Positions 1 to 7,680 of a stretch of 14,312 nt of DNA are shown here, piece after piece. The stretch is from Bordetella parapertussis (lineage in GTDB: Bacteria > Pseudomonadota > Gammaproteobacteria > Burkholderiales > Burkholderiaceae_C): NCBI GenBank assembly GCA_945900685.1, contig CAMDJS010000046.1, positions 1 to 14,312 on the forward strand, read 5' to 3'. A program made the translations under genes and the position numbers. Every line of letters starts with the position of its first letter. The stretch's first letter is position 1. The notes beneath the pieces are model-generated. The model worked only from the letters and a program-made list of their open reading frames with translations. It was not told where the DNA came from and searched no databases.

Positions 1-1346
1 CACAGGTGTGCGACGAGAAATGCCACCAGCCCTGGCACAAATAAACCCGGGTAGAGCAACAACACATCACCCACCCAACTCAAACCCAAGGCGCGCACCA
101 ACCAAGTTTGCGCTTTCACAGGCAGGTTGTCTGCGGACCAAGCCAAGTACATCAGCAGCAACAAGGCGATCGGCTTGGCCAGGTTGTACACATCCACCCA
201 GCCGCAGGCCGACGCTGCAGTGGCCATGGCGGCAAATTGCACATAAGCGCACAGCAAGGGCGTGATGCGGTTTTGCAGCAAAGCGTTCACACCCCATAAA
301 CCTGCGGTGACCGCCAGCACACTCACCGCAGCATCGCCCCAGACCATGCTGTCCATGTGCCACAACACATCCATGGCAGCCGCCAACAGCAACACAAACC
401 AGCCCACCGCCCACTGCAGCGCCGGCTTGGTTTGCGCTGGCTCAAACGGGACATGTGCTTGCATAGAAAACTCGGGTGTAGGAAAACGCGCAGCCACATC
501 TTCTGGCCTCCAGCCGGGGTGACGAAACCACACACTCCATTTGTCGCGCCAGCTGGCGGCGTGCCAGCTGTCATGCAGCAGACCGCTGTAGACCTGCCAA
601 TTGGCCCACAAGGGGTCCCAACTCCTGAGCGGCGTGCGAGTGCCGTACACGCAAGGCTCTTGCGGATCTTCTTCTTTGAAGCTGCCAAACAAGCGGTCCC
701 ACACCACCCAGATGCCGCCATAGTTGCGGTCCACATACGCGTCGTTCACGGCATGGTGCACCCGGTGGTTGGAGGGTGAACAAAACCAACGGTCAAACCA
801 GCCGAGCTTGCCCACGTGTTTGGTATGCACCCCAAACTGGTAGAGCAAATCGATGAGTGCGACGATACCAAAAACAAAGGGTGTGACACCGATGACAGCC
901 ATAGGTATGTAAAAAATCCAACCCACAGCCACACCCGAAGTGGTTTGTCGAAGTGCCGTGGACAGGTTGTAGTGGTTGCTTTGGTGGTGCACCACATGGC
1001 CGCCCCAGAACAAGGCCACTTCATGGCTAGCCCGGTGGTACCAGTAGTAGCAAAAGTCGTAGAGCACCAACGCAAGCAACACGCCATACCAAGTGTTCCA
1101 AAACTCGGGCTGTGGAAACAACGCGACCTGCTCGAACACCAAGGTGTAAATCGTGATGCGCAACAAACGGGTGAACACCGCGCTTAACTGGCTGATCATG
1201 CCCAGACTGATGCTGTTGATCGCGTCATCCCAGCGGTAGGTTTGTGACGCTGCCTGCCCTTGTCGTGACAAACGCCAACCCCACCACCATTCGAATGCGA
1301 TAGCCAGAAAAAAAACCGGTGCTGCCAAGACGATGATGAAACCCAT
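1..1346 (-). CDS. AGMO-like sterol desaturase/fatty acid hydroxylase fused to YhhN (lysoplasmalogenase) domain, 3' partial
   Basis: Multi-pass membrane protein; 448 codons are visible and the frame is still open at the left edge, so the C-terminus is missing. Residues about 80-215 are a fatty acid hydroxylase domain with the His-box pattern of di-iron membrane oxygenases: HRASH at 104-108, HVVHH at 117-121, H174 and H177, and HRVHH at 194-198. Surrounding words (FWGGHVVHHQS, YNLSTALRQT, DRNYGGIWVVWDRLFGSF) resemble alkylglycerol monooxygenase, which cleaves the alkyl ether bond of glyceryl ethers. From about residue 310 the chain is again hydrophobic. Residues about 388-447 match the start of the YhhN/TMEM86 family: AKPIALLLL, then GLSWVGDVLLL with the family's conserved Asp (D427), then PGLVAFLVAHL. 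Known YhhN/TMEM86 enzymes cleave the vinyl ether of lysoplasmalogen. The ATG at 1346 is 18 bases after the mltA stop. The substrate in this organism is unknown; ether-lipid breakdown is inferred. Confidence 0.88.
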   Translation of the reverse strand, partial: MGFIIVLAAPVFFLAIAFEWWWGWRLSRQGQAASQTYRWDDAINSISLGMISQLSAVFTRLLRITIYTLVFEQVALFPQPEFWNTWYGVLLALVLYDFCYYWYHRASHEVALFWGGHVVHHQSNHYNLSTALRQTTSGVAVGWIFYIPMAVIGVTPFVFGIVALIDLLYQFGVHTKHVGKLGWFDRWFCSPSNHRVHHAVNDAYVDRNYGGIWVVWDRLFGSFKEEDPQEPCVYGTRTPLRSWDPLWANWQVYSGLLHDSWHAASWRDKWSVWFRHPGWRPEDVAARFPTPEFSMQAHVPFEPAQTKPALQWAVGWFVLLLAAAMDVLWHMDSMVWGDAAVSVLAVTAGLWGVNALLQNRITPLLCAYVQFAAMATAASACGWVDVYNLAKPIALLLLMYLAWSADNLPVKAQTWLVRALGLSWVGDVLLLYPGLFVPGLVAFLVAHL

Positions 1347-1351
1347 GCCAG

Positions 1352-1357
1352 TCCTTT
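1352..1357 (-). promoter_or_regulatory. Ribosome binding site of the AGMO-YhhN fusion gene
   Basis: On the minus strand AAAGGA lies 5 bases before the ATG at 1346 and just beyond the mltA stop at 1365-1367. It is one of the clearest Shine-Dalgarno matches in the window. It fixes the start of the fusion gene and suggests efficient translation within an mltA-led message. Confidence 0.7.
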
Positions 1358-1364
1358 CAGTGAA

Positions 1365-2591
1365 TCAAGGCGTTTTAGGCAACAAAGCCCACAACCGCAG
1401 CGGCTGCTTCATGCGCCCGGCCAACTCGCCGGCCGCTGCGCCCGTGCCCATGTACAAATCTGCGCGCACCGCACCCACGATAGCGCTGCCTGTGTCTTGT
1501 GCCACGACCAAGCGTTGCAAGGCCTGCGTGGGGCCAGGTGACACCATCCACACCGGCGTGCCGTAGTCCAGACTTTGCGGGTCCACCGCAATTGATCGGC
1601 CCGGTGTCAACGGCAATCCTTGCGCGCCGCGTGGCCCTATGGCTGCGTCCGGTATGGCTTCTTCTTTGAAAAACACATAGCGCGGATTGACCCACAACAA
1701 AGCTTGCACTTTGGTCGGATTGCGCTGCAACCAGGCCTTGATGCCCGGCCATGAGGCGTCTTTGACTTCGTTGTTATCCAGCAGCCACCGGCCAATGCTT
1801 TGGTAGGGTTGCTCGTTAGAGCCAGCAAAACCAACACGCACCATACGCACCCGACCATCGCCTTCGGTGATGCGCAAACGCCCCGAGCCTTGTATGTGCA
1901 ACACCATGGCATCTACCGGATCGGCAAGCCATGCGATCTCTCTGCCGTGCAAAGCCGATTGCGCGGTTTGTTGTGAGTCAATCTCTTGTCGCGTGAACCA
2001 GGGCTGGCCTGATTTCAAACCGGCAGGCGGGCGGTACACGGGCACTGAAAACCCGTTGCCTGGTATCCGCCGGGCTTCCAGTACCGGCTCGAAATAACCG
2101 GTCAACAAACCTGAAGCTTCACCCTGGGTGTTCTCTATGCGGTGCGGTTGCAAGCGCTGCATCAGCCACTGCTTTTGTTCAGCGTCAGATGCCAAAGTGA
2201 GTCTGCGCACATCCGGACAAACGGCCGCCATGAGGTTGCCGGGGCGCTCACAGTTAGACAACAGCACAGACCAGACTTCAGGCATGGACTCGTTGTCCCA
2301 GCCCGGCAAATCACTCCAAGCCACCGGCACCAATTGACTGCGTCTGGATGCAGCGGGCACGGTATCGGGCGCAGTGGCAATGACCGTAGGCAGAGTGGCC
2401 GGCGAAGTCACCGGCGCCGGGCTCGGTTTGGCAATGGGCACCGTTGGCACTGCCTCAGGCAAAGGCGCAAGTTTGCTGGCACAGGCAGCCAGCAAAGCAG
2501 GCAGGGTCCAGCGCCACACAAAATGCCAGCGCAGACCACACAGGCGAGCCCCTAAGATGGCGGTTTGTCTTGACCATGGAAAAAGAAACAT
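1365..2591 (-). CDS. mltA: Membrane-bound lytic murein transglycosylase A (MltA), lipoprotein
   Basis: Cleaves the MurNAc-GlcNAc bond of peptidoglycan to give 1,6-anhydro-muropeptides; acts from the inner face of the outer membrane. Numbered from the chosen ATG (408 residues): a long lipoprotein signal with lipobox LAAC and Cys at 37, then a Pro/Ala/Thr-rich tether to about residue 80, then the MltA fold with GLLTGYFEP (about 161-169) and HIQGSGRLR. The C-terminal 3D-type barrel has VVAQDTGSAIVG, whose D366 matches the catalytic Asp of the family, and DLYMGTG with D378. The frame stays open upstream to a TTG at 2705 and an ATG at 2657. I chose 2591 because the extra N-terminal residues look non-coding, would lie before the signal peptide, and are antisense to a plausible small gene. 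No strong ribosome site marks any of these starts, so the N-terminus is uncertain. It follows the amidase gene in the same direction. Confidence 0.93.
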   Translation of the reverse strand: MFLFPWSRQTAILGARLCGLRWHFVWRWTLPALLAACASKLAPLPEAVPTVPIAKPSPAPVTSPATLPTVIATAPDTVPAASRRSQLVPVAWSDLPGWDNESMPEVWSVLLSNCERPGNLMAAVCPDVRRLTLASDAEQKQWLMQRLQPHRIENTQGEASGLLTGYFEPVLEARRIPGNGFSVPVYRPPAGLKSGQPWFTRQEIDSQQTAQSALHGREIAWLADPVDAMVLHIQGSGRLRITEGDGRVRMVRVGFAGSNEQPYQSIGRWLLDNNEVKDASWPGIKAWLQRNPTKVQALLWVNPRYVFFKEEAIPDAAIGPRGAQGLPLTPGRSIAVDPQSLDYGTPVWMVSPGPTQALQRLVVAQDTGSAIVGAVRADLYMGTGAAAGELAGRMKQPLRLWALLPKTP

Positions 2592-2700
2592 GCTGTTGAT
2601 TTTGCTTGAAGCTTTGCTTGCCGGTGGAATACTGGTTTTGATCGTGTGGTGGACCATGTTTTCTGGACGACGCAAAGGTGAACGCCGAGACGACGAATAA
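2590..2700 (+). CDS. Small single-span membrane protein, 36 residues
   Basis: A short gene running opposite to its neighbours. The product starts MLLILLEALLAGG, continues as one uninterrupted hydrophobic helix of about 22 residues ending in IVWWTMF, and finishes with a very charged tail (RRKGERRDDE). It has the shape of a real small membrane protein: N-terminal helix, aromatic belt at the membrane boundary, basic then acidic tail. A GGAAAAAG stretch starts 12 bases before the ATG and can serve as ribosome site. Its stop is 1 base from the stop of the convergent amidase gene, and its ATG overlaps the probable mltA ATG on the other strand. I recall similar short IVWWTMFSGRR-type peptides in Burkholderiales, but cannot confirm this here. 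Function unknown. Confidence 0.55.
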   Translation: MLLILLEALLAGGILVLIVWWTMFSGRRKGERRDDE

Positions 2701-2701
2701 C

Positions 2702-3520
2702 TCAATGCGCAGCGGGCAAGACAGCCGGTAGTTGCTTTCGCCGCTCTATCAGTGTTGGCATGTCCAAGTCAGCAACCACACAGGCCGCGCCCTGCGGTTG
2801 ACAAGCCACCACTTGGCCCCACGGGTCCACCCACATAGAGTGCCCCCAGGTGCGCCTGCCGTTTTCATGTGTACCGGCTTGCGCGGCCGCACCGACCCAC
2901 ACCAAGCTGTCTAAGGCACGGGCGCGCAACAACACTTCCCAATGTGCAGAGCCGGTGGTGTAGGTGAACGCGCTGGGCATGAGCATCAAGTGCGCACCCA
3001 TGCCAGCGAGTTGTTGATAGAGCGATGGAAAGCGCATGTCAAAGCAAATGCTCAAACCGATGCGCCAAGTGTGACCGTCACGCGAGGGTAGATCGAAACA
3101 CACCGGCGTGTCACCGGCTTGCAAGACACGCGCTTCGTCATAGTTTTCAAGCCCATTGTCGAAATGGAACAAATGGATTTTGTCGTAACGCGCCACGTTG
3201 TCACCACTCGGGTTGAACACTAGGCAGGTGTTGCGCACACGGCTGGCATCGCCGGGCACAGCTATAGGCAAACTGCCTGCAACGAGCCACATGCCATGGC
3301 GCTTGGCCATGGCGGACAAAGCGGTTTGCATCGGTCCCGCACCAAAGGTTTCTGCAATCTGTAATTTGTCTGTGTCGTGTTGCCCCATGAGACAAAAATA
3401 CTCGGGCAACACCGCCAGTTCTGCGCTTTGCGCGGCGGCTTGTGCCATCCATTGATCAGCCGTGTCCATGTTGACCTGCACCGAGCAGGCCGACACCATT
3501 TGCAGCAATGCGGCTTTCAT
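2702..3520 (-). CDS. Carbon-nitrogen hydrolase, Nit1/Nit2-type amidase
   Basis: 272-residue cytosolic amidase of the nitrilase superfamily. The Glu-Lys-Cys triad is visible: E40 in LPEYFC, K114 in RYDKIHLF and C159 in SICFDMRFP. IHLFHFD, the SICFDMRFP context and the length point to the Nit1/Nit2 branch. Characterised members of that branch hydrolyse deaminated glutathione (metabolite repair) or omega-amides of 2-oxo acids. Deaminated glutathione amidase is the best guess, but specificity cannot be read from these motifs alone. The start codon overlaps the yhdP stop (ATGA at 3520-3517), so translation is probably coupled to yhdP. No independent Shine-Dalgarno sequence is evident. The gene ends 1 base from the stop of the small plus-strand gene. 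A broader C-N hydrolase amidase role is the alternative. Confidence 0.92.
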   Translation of the reverse strand: MKAALLQMVSACSVQVNMDTADQWMAQAAAQSAELAVLPEYFCLMGQHDTDKLQIAETFGAGPMQTALSAMAKRHGMWLVAGSLPIAVPGDASRVRNTCLVFNPSGDNVARYDKIHLFHFDNGLENYDEARVLQAGDTPVCFDLPSRDGHTWRIGLSICFDMRFPSLYQQLAGMGAHLMLMPSAFTYTTGSAHWEVLLRARALDSLVWVGAAAQAGTHENGRRTWGHSMWVDPWGQVVACQPQGAACVVADLDMPTLIERRKQLPAVLPAAH

Positions 3521-6500
3521 GGCTTGGCGTTGGCAGGTTTGCCCGGCGTGGGTGACTTGCTGTCTGGCTCAGGGGTTTGCACTTTGGTGACCTTGGGGTC
3601 TTTCCAGGTGCCTTGCACGTGAAACTCCTCTGTGTTGGATTTCATCAAAGGCTTGCGCAACACATACTGCGCCAAAAAGGTGGTGAGCCCCACCAGCGGG
3701 TTGATGGCGCTGTAAACCAAGGATGCAGTACCTGCATTCAACTCTGGCACGATCACCACTTTCAGGTCTTGGGTCTCGTTTTTGAGATCCGCTTTGCCTT
3801 CCATCAACACCGCCGCACTCACGCCTTTCATTTGGATATTGTTGGTGCTGGCTATGCCCTGCTGAATGGTGACATCGCCACGGACAAAATCAAACAAAAA
3901 ACCTTCGCTGAACAAATCGCTGAAGTCCAGCTTCAAGCGTCTGGGCAATGACTGCAAACTCAACACGCCCAGCAATCGCGCCACACCCGGCTCGGTTTGC
4001 AAAAACTGGCCGCGTTCCATGTTGACATTGAATTGACCGCTCATGCTGTTGTAGTCAGGCGAAAAAGGCGAGCCTTGCCAGCTGATTTGCCCGACCATGC
4101 GCCCCTTGCCATTGCGTATTGCATCTTTGTAACCCAGTCTGTTGAGCAATTCACCGGAGTCTTGGATTTGCAAAGTGAATTCCAGTTGCGATCGCTTGGC
4201 CACCGCCTTGGCTGCTCCGCCCCATTGACCTTTGCTCTGAAAACTGGCCTCGGGCAAAGTGAGATTGAGCTTGCTTAAAACCCATTCCCGCGTTCCGGAA
4301 GTGTTGGTGCGGGCAAAGCCTTCAATCTCGGCGCGCCCCATGGCGATACCGCGCAACTCCAAGTTATCGATCACGATATCTAGCGCGGGCATGTCTTTGG
4401 GAGACTCAGACAACGTGGTTTCAACCTGTTCCAGCGCCGAAGGTGGAATGCTTAGATTGGCCAAACGTGCAGTGATGCGTGCACTCGCGCCGTCGATTGC
4501 AGGTCGGTAGTCCGCCGTTCCTTGGAACTCATTGGCGCGCGCTTGAATGCGCCATTGCTTGGGTTGCTTTTCTGCGCTGGCTTGAAACTGGCTAAAGGTG
4601 CGCGACGACCACACCAATTCCTGGCTTTGAATATCTATTTTGGATGGCATGTAGGCCAGCGCATTGTTTTTGGCGGCGGCTGGTTTTGCCGTGGGTTCGG
4701 TATCCATCCAACTGTTGAGTACCGCCTGCCATTCATCCAAATTCAAATGCGCTTGCTTGATCTGCATCAACACACCGTTGTCCGCGCTCTCTTTGGCCGG
4801 AGGTAACTGGCCGAGCTGAATGTTGCCGCGCACCACAGTGGGTGTTGCGCCGCTGATATCTCTGACGTAGTTCACTGACAGCAACTGACCGAGATTGAAA
4901 CGCAACTGCTCTGCCAATGGGGTCGCACGGCCAGAGGCAGCGCTAGACACCGTGGATTCATAACGCATAGGCAGCAAGGCGCTGGCCGGCTTGTCCAGCG
5001 GGGCCGGCAAGTCAATCGCCATGCCTTGCAAATTACTGAGGATGGTCAACTCTGGTGTGCCTTGCTTCAGCCCCAAAGTGGCGATGTAGCTGGTGCTGCC
5101 ATTGAGCTTGGCCAGCACCTCGGACACGCCCGCAAATTCCGGTGCTTGTTTGAGGGCGTCGGATGTGATGTTGCCCTGCAAAATCAAACGCGTGGGACCT
5201 TCCCACGCACCATCGGCAAACCGCAAACCGCCATCCAAGCGAGCCTCACCGCCCAGCACGGACAGTCTGGTGTTGCGAACGCTCATGCCGTTTTGGGTGT
5301 AGTTCACCACCCCTTTGGCTTTGTATAGCTTGGGGACAGGCGGTTGCAGTTGTATGTCGTTGCCTAGCAAATTGACAGACCCTTGCACCCGCGTGTTGTC
5401 CAAGTCTGAAAGTGGCACGGTGAGGTGGAACTGATGCTCGGCCACACCACTGACACCGGCCGGGTTAAACAAACTGCCCACCGACGCCGACAAGGGCGAG
5501 TTGTTGATGGCCAGCAATGCGTCATTCAGATTGCCTTTGAGCTGTACGGTCACATCCACCACGATGTCATCCATATCGGCTATTTGCACATCTAAACGGC
5601 TGAGTTGCAAAGCCACTGGCTGACCTATGCGTGCCGAGGAAGATTTGATTTGCATTTGGTTGCGGTTGATCACCATTTCACCGGCAAACTGCTGCAACGC
5701 CGGCCAATTGGGAGGCGCTTGTTTCCCTAAGCCAGCAGGTGCAGGCGCAGGCGAATACTGAAACCCCAACTGCTGAAAAGGTGCCCGCACCAAGAAGACA
5801 CCATCCTTGGTTTTATCGAACGGGAAATGGTCCATGTTCCCTTTGATCTGCACAGATACTTTTTCAAACCATCCCGCACCCATGGCTTCTTTCAAGTAAC
5901 GTCTGGCTTCGACATCCATCTCCAACGGCAGATACCGGTGTAGTCGGGAGGCTTGCATGCGTTGAATTTGCGCATCCATTTCCAAATGGCCTTGGGGCAA
6001 CTTGCTGTCCCCCTCTGACCAAGTCAGTTCAAAATTGCCTTGGGTATCCGCATTGGCAAGTTTTGCGTTTTGCAACTGCACTTGTAAACGTTGATTCACC
6101 CGTGTCCAGGTGAGCGAGCTTGAAAATGTTTTCAACGGCACCAGCGGGTCTTCCAGCCAGTCCACCAGGGTCACGCTGCCGTCTTGCACTTCAACCTGCG
6201 CTTTGCCGCCGGCTTCATTGATTTCAAAATCCACATTGGCACCGGTCACGCCGGGCCACCAGTCGTCCTCGGGTTTCGGGTTTTTGTGCGAGGGACTGGC
6301 ATTGACTTCCAGTTTCTTGACCTGTCCAGTGGCCTTGAAACGAAAACCGGGTGAGGCGGCATCAAACCATTGCAAATTCAATGCATGCATTTGTCCGCGT
6401 GGCTGGGTTTGTGCCAGTAACGCGTGTGTGCTTTCATCCATCGGTATGCGTTGCGCAATCCGAGTGATGACATCCAAGGGCATGTCCTCAATATGCAACT

Positions 6501-7602
6501 CACCGGTGCTGGCAAAAGGGTCTTGTTCATTGATGGCATGTTTCCAAGCAAAACGTGTTTTGCCGCTGGACCAGGCGCTTGACTGCGCCGGGGTGACTTT
6601 GATTTGTTCTGTGACGAGCTCTTGCCCCAGGCCGCCCATCCAAGATTGCATGCGCAGCCTGCCCTCGATTTGTATTAAGTGGATGTCATCCAGTTGCTGC
6701 GCCAATTTGACTTTGACGTCTTTGAGACTGACATCCAAGGTCTGGTTATTCCACACCCCTTGGTCAATATCCACCCAAGCGCGCACCCAGCCTTCGCCGG
6801 ACACCACATCGATGTTGAGGTATGCCTTGGCATAAGCCGCCATACGGCTGATATCCATGTGCGGCATCTGGGCATAAAAACTGCCCTTCCAAGTGGAGAC
6901 GTCGCTGGCGCGGCTGTTAAGCAGCGCTTGGTTGAAGCGGCCTTGGATGCTGATGGCCTGACCCCATTCGGGCGGTGGTGTTGCATCCAATTGCCAAGCG
7001 TGGCTGCGCAAACCATTGCGCATTGACACATTGACAGATGTCAAATCGACCTCGGGTTGCTGCAGCATCTGGTCAACCCAACGCAAGCGGCCGTCGCGTA
7101 TGGAAATATTCGGCTGACGCAACAACCAATCGGTCAGTGAGGTGTCGTCTTCGCCGCCAATGGGAACACCCGCTATTTGCCAATGGCCTTGTGCGTCACG
7201 CATGATTTCAAGCTGCGGCGACTGCAACTCAATGCTGTCGAGCGTCAGGCTCAGCAAGGACGCGGGCGACAAACTGATGCGCACGCTTGGCAGGCGCAAG
7301 ACCTCTTGATCTTGCTGGTCACGCAACACGAAATCGGAAAGCACGAAAGAAGGCACCCAACCATCGGATTCGGATTGCAGTTCACCGATGCTGACTTTCA
7401 CCCCCCACGCCTGCGAAGCCATGGCTTCAATTTGCGGCTGCCAATCCACTATTCGCGGCACAATCAACCAATGCAATGTCAAGGTAGACAACACCATCAG
7501 CGACCAAAAACCGATCACCAACCACCACACCCAGCGAGTCAATCTGACATACCAACGCAGACCGGCATCGGTATCAGTCTTGGGCATTGGTTGATCAGAC
7601 AT
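3517..7602 (-). CDS. yhdP: YhdP family AsmA-like protein (phospholipid transport to the outer membrane)
   Basis: Very large envelope protein, 1361 residues from the chosen start (E. coli YhdP is about 1266). One N-terminal transmembrane helix (about 22-45, WVWWLVIGFWSLMVLSTLTL) anchors it in the inner membrane; the rest is a long periplasmic beta-rich body of DUF3971/AsmA type. The C-terminal about 150 residues hold the family signature: GVARLLGVLSLQSLPRRL, KLDFSDLFSEGFLFD, VVIVPELNAGTAS and a final VQGTWKDPKV, followed by a Pro/Ser/Lys-rich tail of about 20 residues. In E. coli, YhdP, TamB and YdbH act redundantly as bridges carrying phospholipid to the outer membrane. I chose the ATG at 7602; a TTG seven codons upstream (7623) is possible but less likely. 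The gene heads the leftward convoy and overlaps the next gene by 4 bases. Confidence 0.92.
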   Translation of the reverse strand: MSDQPMPKTDTDAGLRWYVRLTRWVWWLVIGFWSLMVLSTLTLHWLIVPRIVDWQPQIEAMASQAWGVKVSIGELQSESDGWVPSFVLSDFVLRDQQDQEVLRLPSVRISLSPASLLSLTLDSIELQSPQLEIMRDAQGHWQIAGVPIGGEDDTSLTDWLLRQPNISIRDGRLRWVDQMLQQPEVDLTSVNVSMRNGLRSHAWQLDATPPPEWGQAISIQGRFNQALLNSRASDVSTWKGSFYAQMPHMDISRMAAYAKAYLNIDVVSGEGWVRAWVDIDQGVWNNQTLDVSLKDVKVKLAQQLDDIHLIQIEGRLRMQSWMGGLGQELVTEQIKVTPAQSSAWSSGKTRFAWKHAINEQDPFASTGELHIEDMPLDVITRIAQRIPMDESTHALLAQTQPRGQMHALNLQWFDAASPGFRFKATGQVKKLEVNASPSHKNPKPEDDWWPGVTGANVDFEINEAGGKAQVEVQDGSVTLVDWLEDPLVPLKTFSSSLTWTRVNQRLQVQLQNAKLANADTQGNFELTWSEGDSKLPQGHLEMDAQIQRMQASRLHRYLPLEMDVEARRYLKEAMGAGWFEKVSVQIKGNMDHFPFDKTKDGVFLVRAPFQQLGFQYSPAPAPAGLGKQAPPNWPALQQFAGEMVINRNQMQIKSSSARIGQPVALQLSRLDVQIADMDDIVVDVTVQLKGNLNDALLAINNSPLSASVGSLFNPAGVSGVAEHQFHLTVPLSDLDNTRVQGSVNLLGNDIQLQPPVPKLYKAKGVVNYTQNGMSVRNTRLSVLGGEARLDGGLRFADGAWEGPTRLILQGNITSDALKQAPEFAGVSEVLAKLNGSTSYIATLGLKQGTPELTILSNLQGMAIDLPAPLDKPASALLPMRYESTVSSAASGRATPLAEQLRFNLGQLLSVNYVRDISGATPTVVRGNIQLGQLPPAKESADNGVLMQIKQAHLNLDEWQAVLNSWMDTEPTAKPAAAKNNALAYMPSKIDIQSQELVWSSRTFSQFQASAEKQPKQWRIQARANEFQGTADYRPAIDGASARITARLANLSIPPSALEQVETTLSESPKDMPALDIVIDNLELRGIAMGRAEIEGFARTNTSGTREWVLSKLNLTLPEASFQSKGQWGGAAKAVAKRSQLEFTLQIQDSGELLNRLGYKDAIRNGKGRMVGQISWQGSPFSPDYNSMSGQFNVNMERGQFLQTEPGVARLLGVLSLQSLPRRLKLDFSDLFSEGFLFDFVRGDVTIQQGIASTNNIQMKGVSAAVLMEGKADLKNETQDLKVVIVPELNAGTASLVYSAINPLVGLTTFLAQYVLRKPLMKSNTEEFHVQGTWKDPKVTKVQTPEPDSKSPTPGKPANAKP

Positions 7603-7680
7603 GCAGAATAAGTACCCGGGCAAAGTTGAGGTTCATATGAAATTATCGCCGCCAGAGCCAATCCCCACAGAAAGACCGAT
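7603..7680. promoter_or_regulatory. Divergent yhdP-glnE intergenic region with a 10-base palindrome
   Basis: These 78 bases are the largest gap in the window and must hold the leader of glnE and of the yhdP convoy. A perfect palindrome, TTCATATGAA (7632-7641), sits near the middle, and CCCGGG lies at 7616-7621. On the minus strand TTGGCT, a 16-base spacer and CATATG form a weak sigma-70-like pair that would overlap the palindrome; no convincing plus-strand promoter is visible. A purine stretch, AGAAAG, about 7 bases before the glnE ATG is its likely ribosome site. Control by a repressor is a guess. Confidence 0.35.

Noticed and set aside
668..1671. Shared word CTTCTTCTTTGAA near 668 and near 1659, a possible direct repeat
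   Set aside because: Both encode Phe-Lys-Glu-Glu within real proteins on the minus strand (FGSFKEED and VFFKEEA); this looks like coincidental codon use, and the flanks do not match.
2592..2705. Upstream extension of mltA to TTG 2705 or ATG 2657
   Set aside because: It would put 22 to 38 polar residues before the lipoprotein signal, has no good ribosome site, and lies opposite the small membrane-protein gene.
3291..3313. Two nearby copies of the palindrome GCCATGGC in the amidase gene, a possible hairpin
   Set aside because: It lies inside conserved coding sequence with no T-run, and the words are common Ala/Met/His codon combinations; no regulatory role is supported.
6110..6835. Long 241-codon open frame on the plus strand inside yhdP
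   Set aside because: It is wholly antisense to a well-supported gene, its translation has no recognisable motif and odd composition (rich in Ser, Cys and Pro), and it has no neighbour in its direction. It is a codon-bias shadow.
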